A stretch of 64,000 nt of DNA, taken from assembly GCF_031082295.1 (NCBI RefSeq), contig NZ_JAVHLD010000006.1:1-64000 (forward strand), in the 5' to 3' direction. Positions 27,377 to 36,150 of this stretch are shown piece by piece. The notes under the pieces were generated by a model that did not search any database, was not told the DNA's origin, and saw nothing but the letters and a program-made list of their open reading frames with translations. The stretch comes from Humidesulfovibrio sp. (GTDB taxonomy: Bacteria > Desulfobacterota > Desulfovibrionia > Desulfovibrionales > Desulfovibrionaceae). Positions within the stretch are counted from its first letter, which is position 1, and each line of letters starts with the position of its first letter. Made by a program: the position numbers and the translations under genes.

Positions 27377-28660
27377 TCAGCACAGACCGCGCAACAAGCG
27401 GCCGACAGAGTAGCGCAGCCGACGAACGGGCCTGAGGGAACGTTTGAGCTCCGGCGTCACGTGGGGATCGTAGAGCTTGCGCAGCCCCGCCTGCGAGCCC
27501 TGAACCCCAGCGGCTCGCCCCTCCAGAATGCCTGCCAGCGCCGTGGTCGTCAGCGCGTAGGCGTCGCTCCCCGGATCAAGGCGCACCTGGGCGCGCGCGG
27601 CGGCATAGGCCGCCGGAGCATAGGCTGGCAAAGGCTTGCCGAGAAACGCCGGCAGCTCATCAGGACCCGAGAGCGGCGTTGAGCAGCTGCGGACCATACT
27701 CGCCTGGGCCACGAAAAGCCCCGGCTTGTTCGCCGAGGGCAGGGTCACAGAGGGCTTGTCCCAGAAGGGCAGCTCCAGGCTCATGGCCGAGGCGCGCAGG
27801 ATGGCTGCGTCGCAGAAGAGGTAGGCCCAGGTGGTGTCGGCCTCGTCCACGGCGGTGACACCCCAGAGCGCGTCCGAGGAGTCCTCAAGACCCCAGGGGT
27901 GCGGCGGGCCGTGCTTCTTGAAGGCGTACTCCCAGGGGTGCAGCTTCACCGCCAGGTTGTGCCCGGCGTTGCGCACCGCCCGAACCACCTGGCCGTAGCT
28001 TTCGTCGCGCACGTCCGGCGCGCTGGGCAGCCACAGGCACAGCGGCCGCTTGGGGTCAAAGCCGTACTTCCCGAAAAAATCCTCCCGGGTGGCATACCCG
28101 CCGTGCAGCCGGTTGAGCGTGGGCTCAAAAAAGATGTTCCCGGTGAAGGTGATGCTCGCCGCCTCGAAAAACCGGCGCGACTCCGCCGTGCGGTTGAACT
28201 CCAGCTCGAAGAACAGGGTCAGCGGATGCTGCAGGAGCAGGTGTTCGGCCCCGTGGCAGGTGAAGTCGCCCAGGAGGGTGGCCATTTGGGCGGTTGCGAC
28301 GCCGCGCGCCCGGACCTTGGCGATGAGTCCCGGCAGGTCGGGGTCGTGGTGCGCGTCGACGAGCAGCAGCCGCGCCTTTGAACTTTCGGCCCGGCGCAGC
28401 ACTTCCTGGCGCGGCAGCAGGAACACCCCCCGCCGCTCCAGGTCCGCAATGGCGTCTGTTGGAACATCCGAGCCTGGCCCGGCACCGGCCTTGAGCCCGT
28501 GCGGCGGGCTGGTGGAAAAGAGCAGCTCGCTGCTGATCCCGCTGGCGCTCAAAACGTCACGCAGGTGGATGAGCTTGTGGAACGCTCCCCCGTGGACGTT
28601 GAGCCAAGCGATGCAGATGTCTGGCGTGCTTCTCAAGAACTTTCCTCGTGACGTGCGCAT
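27377..28660 (-). CDS. Glycosyltransferase-like protein, unknown
   Basis: A 427-residue soluble protein of GT-B shape. The N-terminal half starts IAWLNVHGGAFHKLIHLRDVL, and the C-terminal half has VKLHPWEYAFKKHG and TVDEADTTWAY-like segments. The HPWE block resembles glycerophosphotransferase/capsule-type transferases, but the match is weak. There is no membrane segment. It converges on the LegX gene and is downstream of the SGNH gene with a 48-base gap, so the two may act together on a surface or flagellar glycan. The function is not established. Confidence 0.6.
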   Translation of the reverse strand: MRTSRGKFLRSTPDICIAWLNVHGGAFHKLIHLRDVLSASGISSELLFSTSPPHGLKAGAGPGSDVPTDAIADLERRGVFLLPRQEVLRRAESSKARLLLVDAHHDPDLPGLIAKVRARGVATAQMATLLGDFTCHGAEHLLLQHPLTLFFELEFNRTAESRRFFEAASITFTGNIFFEPTLNRLHGGYATREDFFGKYGFDPKRPLCLWLPSAPDVRDESYGQVVRAVRNAGHNLAVKLHPWEYAFKKHGPPHPWGLEDSSDALWGVTAVDEADTTWAYLFCDAAILRASAMSLELPFWDKPSVTLPSANKPGLFVAQASMVRSCSTPLSGPDELPAFLGKPLPAYAPAAYAAARAQVRLDPGSDAYALTTTALAGILEGRAAGVQGSQAGLRKLYDPHVTPELKRSLRPVRRLRYSVGRLLRGLC

Positions 28661-28708
28661 GAGCTTGATGCGCGTTCGCTCCGTAGGCGGATTGCGCGCC
28701 CCGGCGGC

Positions 28709-29821
28709 CTAGCGCTTGCCCGGCAGCTTTGCGGCAAGGATGCCCGGCAGCTTCGCCGCCACAATGTCTGCCACAAGGCTCGATCCCTTGGGGTTCAGGT
28801 GCACCACATCGTACATGTATTCCTTGGTCTTGGGCACCAGGGCGTCCAGGTCGATGAACGCCACCTTCTGCTCCGCGGCCACCTTGCGCATGGTGTCCTG
28901 CAAGGTCATGTAGGCAGAGCGGTAGCTCGCGAAATCAATGCCCCAGTCGGCGATGGCTTTCATCTGCCGGAGCAGATTCTCTTCCGGGTGCTCGGTAAAG
29001 CGGTTGAACTGGGTCATGAGCACAGGGGTGATGCCCTGCTGGCGGCAGACAAAGACGAACAGTTCCAGGTTCTTGCGGTAGGCCTGTGCCAAGGCGGCCA
29101 TATCTGCCGCACTCTTATTCCCGCGCTGAGCCACGAATTCGTCCTCGACTGTACTCTCAATCACTTCGCGTTGCATGAAATGCTTGATGAGAAAGGACTT
29201 GACCAGGCCGTATTGCTTGTCGAAGACGATGCCCCGGGAAGGGTGGTTGGCCCAGTAATCGCCCACCAGCATCAAGTAGTTCACATCGTTGATGCACTCC
29301 ATGAGCACCACGGCCTGGGGCTTTCGCGGAACCACCTTGCCCTGGAGGGCCAGCACGCAGTGCAGGGTGTTGTTGCCAGCGGTGCCGCCATTGAGGGTAT
29401 TCACCTTGAGGCCCAGGGCCTTCTCCATCTCGCGGCCCACCAGGTAGGGGAAGCGCTCCTCCTCCTGCATGTACATGCACTCCGTGGTGGAGCCGCCCAG
29501 GAAGACCACGGTCACGTCCGGCTTGTCGTGCACGGCCGAGGGCATGAGGTAGCCGTCGGCATCCACGCGGAAAGGGTACGCCTTGTTCTCAACGCCGTCG
29601 GCCACGGCCACCAGGTCCGCGGCGGGCCGCTGCGGGATATCCGAGGAGGGCCTGCGCTCGCGCAGGACGATGTAGCGCTCGACTCCACGCTTAACCTCGT
29701 CGCGCAGGGCCTTGCCGATGAAGAACACGCCCAGGCACACGGCCAGGGCCATAATCCCCCACAGCACGGCCAGCACCTTGCGGGGGGCCTTCTCGAATCT
29801 GTTCTCGCGGCGTTCGGACAA
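28709..29821 (-). CDS. Membrane-anchored SGNH/GDSL-type hydrolase
   Basis: A 370-residue protein with one N-terminal membrane segment (about 15-38) and an extracytoplasmic SGNH domain. Blocks are FLGGSTTECM (nucleophile Ser near residue 110), NGGTAGNNT, ECINDVNYL and DVVHLNPKG with the catalytic His. Such anchored SGNH proteins often transfer or remove O-acetyl groups on surface glycans. I prefer TTG 29821, which has TAGGAG seven bases upstream, over ATG 29896, which has no ribosome site. It precedes the glycosyltransferase-like gene and neighbours the nucleotide-sugar genes. Confidence 0.75.
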   Translation of the reverse strand: MSERRENRFEKAPRKVLAVLWGIMALAVCLGVFFIGKALRDEVKRGVERYIVLRERRPSSDIPQRPAADLVAVADGVENKAYPFRVDADGYLMPSAVHDKPDVTVVFLGGSTTECMYMQEEERFPYLVGREMEKALGLKVNTLNGGTAGNNTLHCVLALQGKVVPRKPQAVVLMECINDVNYLMLVGDYWANHPSRGIVFDKQYGLVKSFLIKHFMQREVIESTVEDEFVAQRGNKSAADMAALAQAYRKNLELFVFVCRQQGITPVLMTQFNRFTEHPEENLLRQMKAIADWGIDFASYRSAYMTLQDTMRKVAAEQKVAFIDLDALVPKTKEYMYDVVHLNPKGSSLVADIVAAKLPGILAAKLPGKR

Positions 29822-30032
29822 TTTCGGGCTCCTAGGGAGGAATGTGCGCGGCCCGGGCCAGACCTGCCTCAGCGTGCCGCATTCAACAGCGTGCATAGTC
29901 GGGCGGGCAAGGTCGTGTCAATGCGCGGCGGAGTTCGGCTGCCCTCTCCAACGGGCCGGGCAGGCGTTTCGCCCGGAGCAGGTGGCCGCTCAGGAGGGGC
30001 TTGCGGCGCTCATTGCCCGCTGACGGCCCGAC

Positions 30033-31274
30033 CTACCAGGGCAGCGACAGCTTGTAGCCGCCCAACGTGGGGCCGCCTGCTCCGTCGTTCACGTTGAGCC
30101 GCCAGAAGCTCTTGCCGCTGGTGGCGCGGTCCTGGCTGCCCGGCGCGGCGAGGAAGTAGCGGGCGCTGTCCGGGCAGATGTACTCCTGCAGGATCTTGCC
30201 CGCGTAACGGTCGCAACCCTCGGTGAGCACGCAGCGCAGGTCGGTCAGCACGGAGCGGCTGTCGGCGATCCACGAATGCCCGAGCAGGTCTGTCTTCACG
30301 TCGGAGACGTCGGTGACGGACAGTCCGGGGATGCAGACCACGTTCTTGCCCAGGCGCTCGTAATCGCCGCCCTGGACCAGGGCCGAGGCCGCCAGCGCCA
30401 TGTCCGAACGCGAGGCGTAGAGCACGATGCGCGCGCCCTGGCTCATGAGCTTCAGCGCGTGCTGGTCGAGGAAGATCTCGCGGTCCACGTCCGGCGCGGC
30501 CAGCACGATGTTCCGAAGCTTCTTCAAGTCGCCCCTGCCCGCCCGGGCGCACTCGTCGGCCAGCTCGGCGTAGGCGCGGATGAACACCTCGTTGCCCATG
30601 CTGTGCACCACCACGCTCACCCGGTCGATCCACTGGTCGGACAAGACGTCGGACAGAAGCTGCTTCAGGTAGTGCACGGCCCAATAGGCGTTGTTGCGGT
30701 CGGTGAGGTAGCCGGTGGGGCTGGCGGCCGAGGGCCAGCTGTACATGAGCGCCGCGCCCTGGAAGCCCACCCCGTGGCTGATGCGCGTGGCGGTCTTGGC
30801 CGCGTCCTCGAAGCTGTTGTCGAAGCCGTGGACGAAGAGCAGCACCTCGCGCCGAGGGGTGCGGGCGGCGGCGCGTTCCAGTTCGGACAGGAAACGGGCG
30901 CGGGTCATGCGGCTGGTGGACTCCAGGCCGACCTTAACGTCCATGCGGTCCGCCGCGCCGGCGCCCGTGCCGGACAGGCTCATGCGGTTCTCGCCGTAGG
31001 ATGTCTCGCGCGAGCGCGTGCCGCCGTAGCGTGCGCTTTTGGTCTTGGAGCCCGCGTCGAGCACGTTGCGGCTGGTGGCGTAGAAGATGGTCGGGCGAAA
31101 CCAGTTCTGGGGCTCTGCGGGCTGCGGGGGCTGCGGCAGGGTGGGCGCGAGCACGCCGACGCCCTGCGAAGGCGGCGGCAGGGTTTTGTCGGCGCAGGCC
31201 GGGAGCAGCGCCATGAGCGCCAACAGCACGACAAGGGGCAAGGGCAGGCGGCGGGTTCGGACGAAGATGCTCAT
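30033..31274 (-). CDS. DUF900 alpha/beta-hydrolase lipoprotein
   Basis: A 413-residue esterase-like protein. The signal peptide ends in the lipobox LLPAC, so it is probably a lipoprotein. A proline-rich linker precedes the DUF900 hydrolase domain with VLLFVHGFDNSFED, nucleophile elbow VVHSMGNE (Ser near 224), AAPDVDREIF and GHSWIAD for the catalytic Asp and His. It starts 86 bases after the Csd4-like gene on the same strand and may belong to that operon. The substrate is unknown. Confidence 0.85.
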   Translation of the reverse strand: MSIFVRTRRLPLPLVVLLALMALLPACADKTLPPPSQGVGVLAPTLPQPPQPAEPQNWFRPTIFYATSRNVLDAGSKTKSARYGGTRSRETSYGENRMSLSGTGAGAADRMDVKVGLESTSRMTRARFLSELERAAARTPRREVLLFVHGFDNSFEDAAKTATRISHGVGFQGAALMYSWPSAASPTGYLTDRNNAYWAVHYLKQLLSDVLSDQWIDRVSVVVHSMGNEVFIRAYAELADECARAGRGDLKKLRNIVLAAPDVDREIFLDQHALKLMSQGARIVLYASRSDMALAASALVQGGDYERLGKNVVCIPGLSVTDVSDVKTDLLGHSWIADSRSVLTDLRCVLTEGCDRYAGKILQEYICPDSARYFLAAPGSQDRATSGKSFWRLNVNDGAGGPTLGGYKLSLPW

Positions 31275-31360
31275 GGGCTGGGGAGATACACCCGCCTGAA
31301 GCGGTCCGCAAGGGGTCGGGCGGGGGGATATTGCGTGCCCCGGCGGCCCGGGCGCGGCGA

Positions 31361-33556
31361 CTAGAAATGGTCGGGGCGGTCGGGATTGGCTGAGAGGCGC
31401 TTGGCGGTGGCCAGGGGCTTGGCGGCGAGCTTGGCGTCGGGCTTGGCGTCGGCTTTCGCGTCGCTGGACTTGTGGTCGGCCTTGGCAAGAGGCTTGGCCG
31501 CGGGCTTGAGGTTGTCCTTGGCCTTGGCCACGGGCTTGGCCTTGGCTTTGGCGTCGGACTTGCTGTCGGGCTTGGCGTCGGCCTTGGCAAGGGGCTTGGC
31601 CGCGGGTTTGGCTTGGGGCTTGGCCTTGGCCGCGGTCTTCACGACGGGCTTGGCCTTGGACTTGGCGACGGACTTGGCGACGGACTTTGCATCGGACTTG
31701 GCGTCGGGCTTGGCGTCGGGCTTGGCGTCGGCTTTCACCTCGGCCCTGAACTCGGACTTGCCCTCGGGCTTGGCAGTCGGCCTGGCAGTGGACCGGTCGT
31801 GGTCCTTCTCGGCGCTGCCGTGCGCCCCGGCAGTCACCAGGGTCATGGCGCCCAGCCCGGCGAAAGTTGTGGCCTGGCGCAGGGTCAGCATCTGGGGCTT
31901 GCCGGACTCCACGCGGAACTTCTCCCCGGTCTTGAGCGGCCGGTTGCCGAGCACGGGCAGGAGCCTGTTCACCGGTCCGTTGCTCAGCACGTCGATCACG
32001 GAATATTCGCCAGGGGCGAGCGCCACCTCGCCGCCGGAGCCCCAGCGCACGTTCACGTGCTGGCCCTTGGCGTCCACCAGCTTGAGCCCCTGGACGTGGC
32101 GCGGTTCGACATCCACGAAGAAGCTGGCCGGGCGCGCGCCCGCGGTCTCACGCGTCACCTGGTAGCGCGCCGTGTCCTTGTCCGGTCCGGGCAGGCGGTA
32201 CCTGTCGATGAAGCTCTCGGGGTCGAGGATGATCTCGTAGCCCATGTCCTGGCCGTCGTTGGACCAGGGCCGCGCGGCGTAGCCCTTGAAATTCAGCACT
32301 TCCTTCCACTTGCTGCCAAGCACCCCGTCAATGAGCAGCTGGTCGCCCACGACGGCCTTGAGCACGCCGCCGTGCTTCACCTGCACCGCCTTGCCGTTGA
32401 GCCAGCAGACGAACACCGGCGGGCCGTCGGGCAGGGGCGGCGGCATCTCTCCGGCGAAGCGCACGGTGGTGGTGGAGACCTTGCGGCCGTCCACGCGGGT
32501 TTCCAGCTCCTGGAAACGCTCCAGGGCCATGCGCGGGGTGTCCACGAGGTTCACGCCCTGGCGGTCGGAGGCGAACACCGCCACCACCTGGCCGTGGGCG
32601 TCCTTGCCCGCGCTGCCGGGGTCGACCTTGAGGGTGCCGCCTGGGGGCACGGCCAGGGCCTGGCCGTCCAGGGGCTTGCCGTTGATCTTCACGCGGTGGT
32701 CGCGCTCGTGCAGGCGCTGGATCTCGCTGGCGTCCACGTGCGGCGGAACGATCTCCACGCCGCAGTGCTTGAGCAGCACGCTGGTGGCGTAGACCTGATG
32801 CTTCACCTTCCAGCCCAGCTCGCCGATGTTCTTGCTGACCTCCACGGCCATGGCCGGGATGTTCAGGTTGGCCAGGGCGTAGAAGGTCAGCGACTTGCGC
32901 ATCTCCTTGGCGTACTGGCTGTCGGGCTCGAAGGTGCGGGTGTTGAAGAGCTTGAACTTCAGGTCCTGCTCCTTCACCCCGCCGTTGATCTCCACCAGGG
33001 CCGAGTTGACCAGCCGGGCCAGGTCCAGGCGCTCGTGGGTGTTGGCGTCGATGATGATGGACTGGCCCCAGCGCGAGGGGTTGCGCAGGGGGCTCACGTA
33101 CTCGGGGTCGTAGAAGCCGCTGCCCTCGTGCAGGTGGATGAAGGCGCTGGACTGCGACAGGAGGAAGCGCACCACGCGGGCCAGGCGGTCCTCGTAGAAC
33201 TGGTTGTAGTCGCGGTCGAAGCGGCGGTTCATGTCCACGTTGACGGAGCGCTGGTGAGCATGGATGGAAGGCACGTTGGCCCGGGGCACCACGATGAGGT
33301 TGCCCTTGAGCACGCGGCTCTCGGCCAGGATCTGCGCGGAGAGGAAGCCGGTGGGCTCGTCGCCCTGGATGCCGCCCTGGATCATGACCGTCGGGCCGGG
33401 GGCCTCGCCCTGGATGAAGACCACGCCAAGCGGATACTGCGTGCCCTCGAAGAACACGAAGCCGCTTCTCGCGGAGGCCAGGCACCGCCCCGCGGGCAGA
33501 AGAATTATGGCCGCGAAGAGGAGGAGGCTAGTTGCCCAGTGCGTAAGTCTCGCCAA
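31361..33556 (-). CDS. Csd4/Pgp1-like M14-family peptidoglycan carboxypeptidase with Lys/Ala-rich tail
   Basis: A 731-residue exported zinc peptidase. After a signal peptide (residues 1-28), the M14-type domain carries GGIQGDEPTGF and FIHLHEGSGFYDP, giving Gln, Glu and His ligands near residues 62, 65 and 141. A Gln in place of the usual first His is the hallmark I recall for Helicobacter Csd4/Campylobacter Pgp1, which trims peptidoglycan tripeptides to dipeptides to curve the cell. Two beta-type domains follow to about 585. The last 145 residues are a low-complexity tail of A-K-P-D repeats (DAKPDAKP, AKPLAKAD), perhaps a wall- or DNA-binding cationic tail. TTG start, with an AGGGGAG site; it overlaps the upstream gene by 29 bases. 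Confidence 0.85.
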   Translation of the reverse strand: MARLTHWATSLLLFAAIILLPAGRCLASARSGFVFFEGTQYPLGVVFIQGEAPGPTVMIQGGIQGDEPTGFLSAQILAESRVLKGNLIVVPRANVPSIHAHQRSVNVDMNRRFDRDYNQFYEDRLARVVRFLLSQSSAFIHLHEGSGFYDPEYVSPLRNPSRWGQSIIIDANTHERLDLARLVNSALVEINGGVKEQDLKFKLFNTRTFEPDSQYAKEMRKSLTFYALANLNIPAMAVEVSKNIGELGWKVKHQVYATSVLLKHCGVEIVPPHVDASEIQRLHERDHRVKINGKPLDGQALAVPPGGTLKVDPGSAGKDAHGQVVAVFASDRQGVNLVDTPRMALERFQELETRVDGRKVSTTTVRFAGEMPPPLPDGPPVFVCWLNGKAVQVKHGGVLKAVVGDQLLIDGVLGSKWKEVLNFKGYAARPWSNDGQDMGYEIILDPESFIDRYRLPGPDKDTARYQVTRETAGARPASFFVDVEPRHVQGLKLVDAKGQHVNVRWGSGGEVALAPGEYSVIDVLSNGPVNRLLPVLGNRPLKTGEKFRVESGKPQMLTLRQATTFAGLGAMTLVTAGAHGSAEKDHDRSTARPTAKPEGKSEFRAEVKADAKPDAKPDAKSDAKSVAKSVAKSKAKPVVKTAAKAKPQAKPAAKPLAKADAKPDSKSDAKAKAKPVAKAKDNLKPAAKPLAKADHKSSDAKADAKPDAKLAAKPLATAKRLSANPDRPDHF

Positions 33557-34211
33557 AGATGAGCTCCCCTTCGGAGGTCTTGATCTCGATGCGCAGACCC
33601 AGAGCCTCCCGGCGGGTCAGGCCTTCGGGGACAGGGGCGCTGGTGGAGATGCGTTTGAAGCGCTGGATCTGGTAGGTCAGGTCCTGGGCAGGAACGTCCA
33701 GCGGGGTGAGGCTGCCGTCGTTGCGCAGGAGCAGCAGGCGTATCTCGCCGGAGAGCGCTCCGCTGGCGCGGTTGTTCAGGTCGAAGGTGACGCTCACGGA
33801 CTGCGAGCCCACCTGGCCGCGGAAGTTCTCCACGGTCATGGCCCCGGTGTTGACCTGGGCGAAGGCGCGCTGGGCGGAGGCGGGCTGGGCGGAGGCGGGC
33901 GAGGACTTTTCCGCGGCCTGGCCCTTGCCGGAGTCCTTGCCCTGGGCCTTCTGAATCTTGTCGAGGTTGCCCAGGCGCTCCAGGTTGACCTGGGCCTCCG
34001 CCAGGCTGGACTCCAGGCTGCGGCGCTCGTTCAGCAACAGGCGGTAGCCCACGAAGGAGCGCAGGCCCACGGCCAGGGCGATGGTCACCAGCAGGCCCAA
34101 GATTCCGGCTATCCAAAGCAGCAGTTTCAAACGCCTGGGGCTGACCCGGAAGGATTTCACATCCGAGCCATCGCGCATGAACAGGACGCTGAAGTTGCTG
34201 TCCTTGGTCAC
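33528..34211 (-). CDS. Bitopic membrane protein with M23-type N-terminus, no peptidase domain
   Basis: A 227-residue protein. The short cytoplasmic start FSVLFMRDGSDVKSFRVSPR resembles the cytoplasmic leader of M23-family shape peptidases. It is followed by one membrane segment (about 28-50), a coiled coil (about 55-90), an Ala/Ser/Gln-rich linker and a beta-rich domain (about 115-225: SVSVTFDLNNRASGALSGEI). There is no LytM active site. The start is GTG, overlapping the stop of the Csd6-like gene (GTGA), and the end overlaps the Csd4-like start, so all three are translated together. It probably scaffolds or tethers the two peptidases; this is inference. Confidence 0.78.
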   Translation of the reverse strand: MTKDSNFSVLFMRDGSDVKSFRVSPRRLKLLLWIAGILGLLVTIALAVGLRSFVGYRLLLNERRSLESSLAEAQVNLERLGNLDKIQKAQGKDSGKGQAAEKSSPASAQPASAQRAFAQVNTGAMTVENFRGQVGSQSVSVTFDLNNRASGALSGEIRLLLLRNDGSLTPLDVPAQDLTYQIQRFKRISTSAPVPEGLTRREALGLRIEIKTSEGELIFGETYALGN

Positions 34212-35503
34212 ATCTTGCTCCAGGTTTCGCTGAGGATGACGTAGGAGTCGCCCTTGGGCGCGATGACGAGGGTCTTCAGGCCCTTGTCCGACTGCCCGGC
34301 GGAGTCTTCATAGGTCTGCACGAAGCTGACCTTGAAGCCCTTCTGGTGCATGGCCACCTCGACCTTGTCGGCGGCGATGCGCGTGGGGGTCTTGGCTGTC
34401 CACAGCGCGGCCTTGTAGTCGCGCATGGCCTTGGCGTTGCTCTGTTTGCCGTTGCTGGCGTCCTCGGCGTAATAGGCGATGTACTTGTCCACGTCCGCCG
34501 CCAGCCAGGCTTCGAGCCAGCCTTTCAGCAGGCGCTCCACGTCGGCGCGCTTGGTGGAGAGGTAGCGCGCCTCCAGCCCGGGCGAGGCCTCGGTGTACTC
34601 TCCGCCCACGATGCGCCAGGCGCCGTCCTTGTCCTTCTGCCAGTAGAAGCGCTTGCCCACGGCCGAGATCAGGTCCTGGGTGCGGTAGTACTGCTCGAAG
34701 GTGGTGACCCAGTAGTCCGGCCCCTGGATGACGCGCACGTTGTCCACCATGACATGGATCCACGGCTGGCGGCTGAAGATGCCCAGCTTGTTGTTCTTGA
34801 AGGCGGAGAAGCTCACGCCCTCGGTCTGGGCGAACTTCTCGGGCTGGAAATAGTCGAAGAAATGGTCGCTCTTCTTCTGCCAGTCGCTGGCCCAATGGCG
34901 CACGCGCTCGGCCAGCAAATGCGCGGTCTGCTCGCTTGAGCCCGCGTCCTTGGTCCAGGAGAGCTTCTTGGCTATGACCACCGGCGTGCCGAAGGGGATG
35001 TGGCCGTTCAGGGCGGAGATGTCCTGGGCAGTCAGGGCCACGCAGCCGCGCGTGTCGTTGGACACGAACTGCTTGCCCCGGCCGTGGATCCAGATGCCGT
35101 GGCCGGTCTTGCCCTTCAGGCGGTCGATGGGGTTCGGGTAGTTCAGGCTGAAGGCGTGGTCGCCGTAGAGGCCGAAGTCCAGCTTGCCCGGGACCTTCTC
35201 CTCCACGAAGTAGACGCCCTCGGGGGTGCGCATGTCGCCCTCGCGCATCTTGTCGCCCGGGGCGGAGCCGGTGGTGCAGGGCAGCTTGCGCGACACCTCG
35301 AGCGGACTCTTCTTGGTGAACATGAAGAAGGTCTGGGAGTCCTTGTCGATGGCGATCATGAGCTCCGGCACCGCCGTGTGCGAGGAGATCTGCGTGACCC
35401 AGCCGGGAGCGCCCGACGCCGCGGACGAGCCGGAAGCGGCCAGGCCGAGGCTGGGCAGAAGCGCCAGTGAGGCGAGGAGTGTTGCGATGCGTACGACTTT
35501 CAA
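34208..35503 (-). CDS. Csd6/Pgp2-like L,D-carboxypeptidase (YkuD + NTF2-like)
   Basis: A 431-residue exported protein. Signal peptide (1-22); YkuD domain (about 45-190) with GIWIHGRGKQF (His near 137) and SNDTRGCVAL (catalytic Cys near 153); and a C-terminal NTF2-like domain (about 305-430), the layout of Helicobacter Csd6 and Campylobacter Pgp2, which cut the terminal D-Ala from tetrapeptides. That product is the substrate of Csd4/Pgp1, whose homologue lies two genes downstream. The final TGA overlaps the next start. Its gene follows pyrE by 72 bases, so it may share the purB-pyrE transcript. Confidence 0.87.
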   Translation of the reverse strand: MKVVRIATLLASLALLPSLGLAASGSSAASGAPGWVTQISSHTAVPELMIAIDKDSQTFFMFTKKSPLEVSRKLPCTTGSAPGDKMREGDMRTPEGVYFVEEKVPGKLDFGLYGDHAFSLNYPNPIDRLKGKTGHGIWIHGRGKQFVSNDTRGCVALTAQDISALNGHIPFGTPVVIAKKLSWTKDAGSSEQTAHLLAERVRHWASDWQKKSDHFFDYFQPEKFAQTEGVSFSAFKNNKLGIFSRQPWIHVMVDNVRVIQGPDYWVTTFEQYYRTQDLISAVGKRFYWQKDKDGAWRIVGGEYTEASPGLEARYLSTKRADVERLLKGWLEAWLAADVDKYIAYYAEDASNGKQSNAKAMRDYKAALWTAKTPTRIAADKVEVAMHQKGFKVSFVQTYEDSAGQSDKGLKTLVIAPKGDSYVILSETWSKM

Positions 35504-35575
35504 GGCTCTTCCACGTGGTTTCGGCGTCCCGTCATATTGGTCCCGCGCGAGCGGGGACGCCCGTTTGGTTGGAAG

Positions 35576-36139
35576 CTAGCCCCTGGCTGCGGCCAAAAGC
35601 TCGTTGCGCGTAAAGATGGACTGCAATGTCAGACCGGCCTTGGCCAGGCGTTCCGGCCCGCCCTCCTCCCGGTTCAACACGCAGAGCACCGCCCCGACCT
35701 TGAAACCGGCGGAGCGCAAGCGCTCGGCCGAGGTGATGAGCGTGCCGCCGGTGGTGACGACATCCTCCAGCAAGGCGACGGTATCGCCCACCTGAAAATT
35801 CTTCAGACCCTCGAGGTACTGGTCCGTCCCGTGGCCCTTGGACGCCTTGCGGATGATCATGGCCGGAAGCGGACAGCCCTCCAGGTGCGAGAGCAGGCTC
35901 ACCGCGGCCACCAGCGGGTCGGCGCCCAGGGTCATGCCCGCCACGCCGCGCGCGTCGGTTCCCTTGAGCATTTCAAGGAACAGCTTGCCGATGAGGTAGC
36001 CGCCCTCCGGGTGGAGCGCGGTCTGCTTGCAATCGAAATAATAATCGCTCTTACGGCCCGAGGTGAGGGTCACCTCGCCCTGAACGTAGGACAGCGCCAT
36101 CAGATGACGCGCCAGCTTCGCCTTTAGATCATTCACCAT
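35576..36139 (-). CDS. pyrE: Orotate phosphoribosyltransferase
   Basis: Pyrimidine synthesis: orotate + PRPP to OMP. A 187-residue protein with the PRPP motif VALLEDVVTTGGTL (about residues 118-131), the start VQGEVTLTSGRKSDYYFDCK and the GADPLVAAV loop. It starts 11 bases after purB, so the two are in one transcript. Length and motifs are normal. Confidence 0.94.
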   Translation of the reverse strand: MVNDLKAKLARHLMALSYVQGEVTLTSGRKSDYYFDCKQTALHPEGGYLIGKLFLEMLKGTDARGVAGMTLGADPLVAAVSLLSHLEGCPLPAMIIRKASKGHGTDQYLEGLKNFQVGDTVALLEDVVTTGGTLITSAERLRSAGFKVGAVLCVLNREEGGPERLAKAGLTLQSIFTRNELLAAARG

Positions 36140-36150
36140 TCTCTCCTGGC

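Noticed and set aside
31386-31800. CRISPR-like array in the Lys/Ala repeat region
   Set aside because: The repeats are short, in-frame codon repeats of a protein tail with no unique spacers.
31472-33562. Long plus-strand frame opposite the Csd4-like gene
   Set aside because: Antisense to a motif-bearing gene; its low complexity at one end mirrors the Lys/Ala-rich tail.
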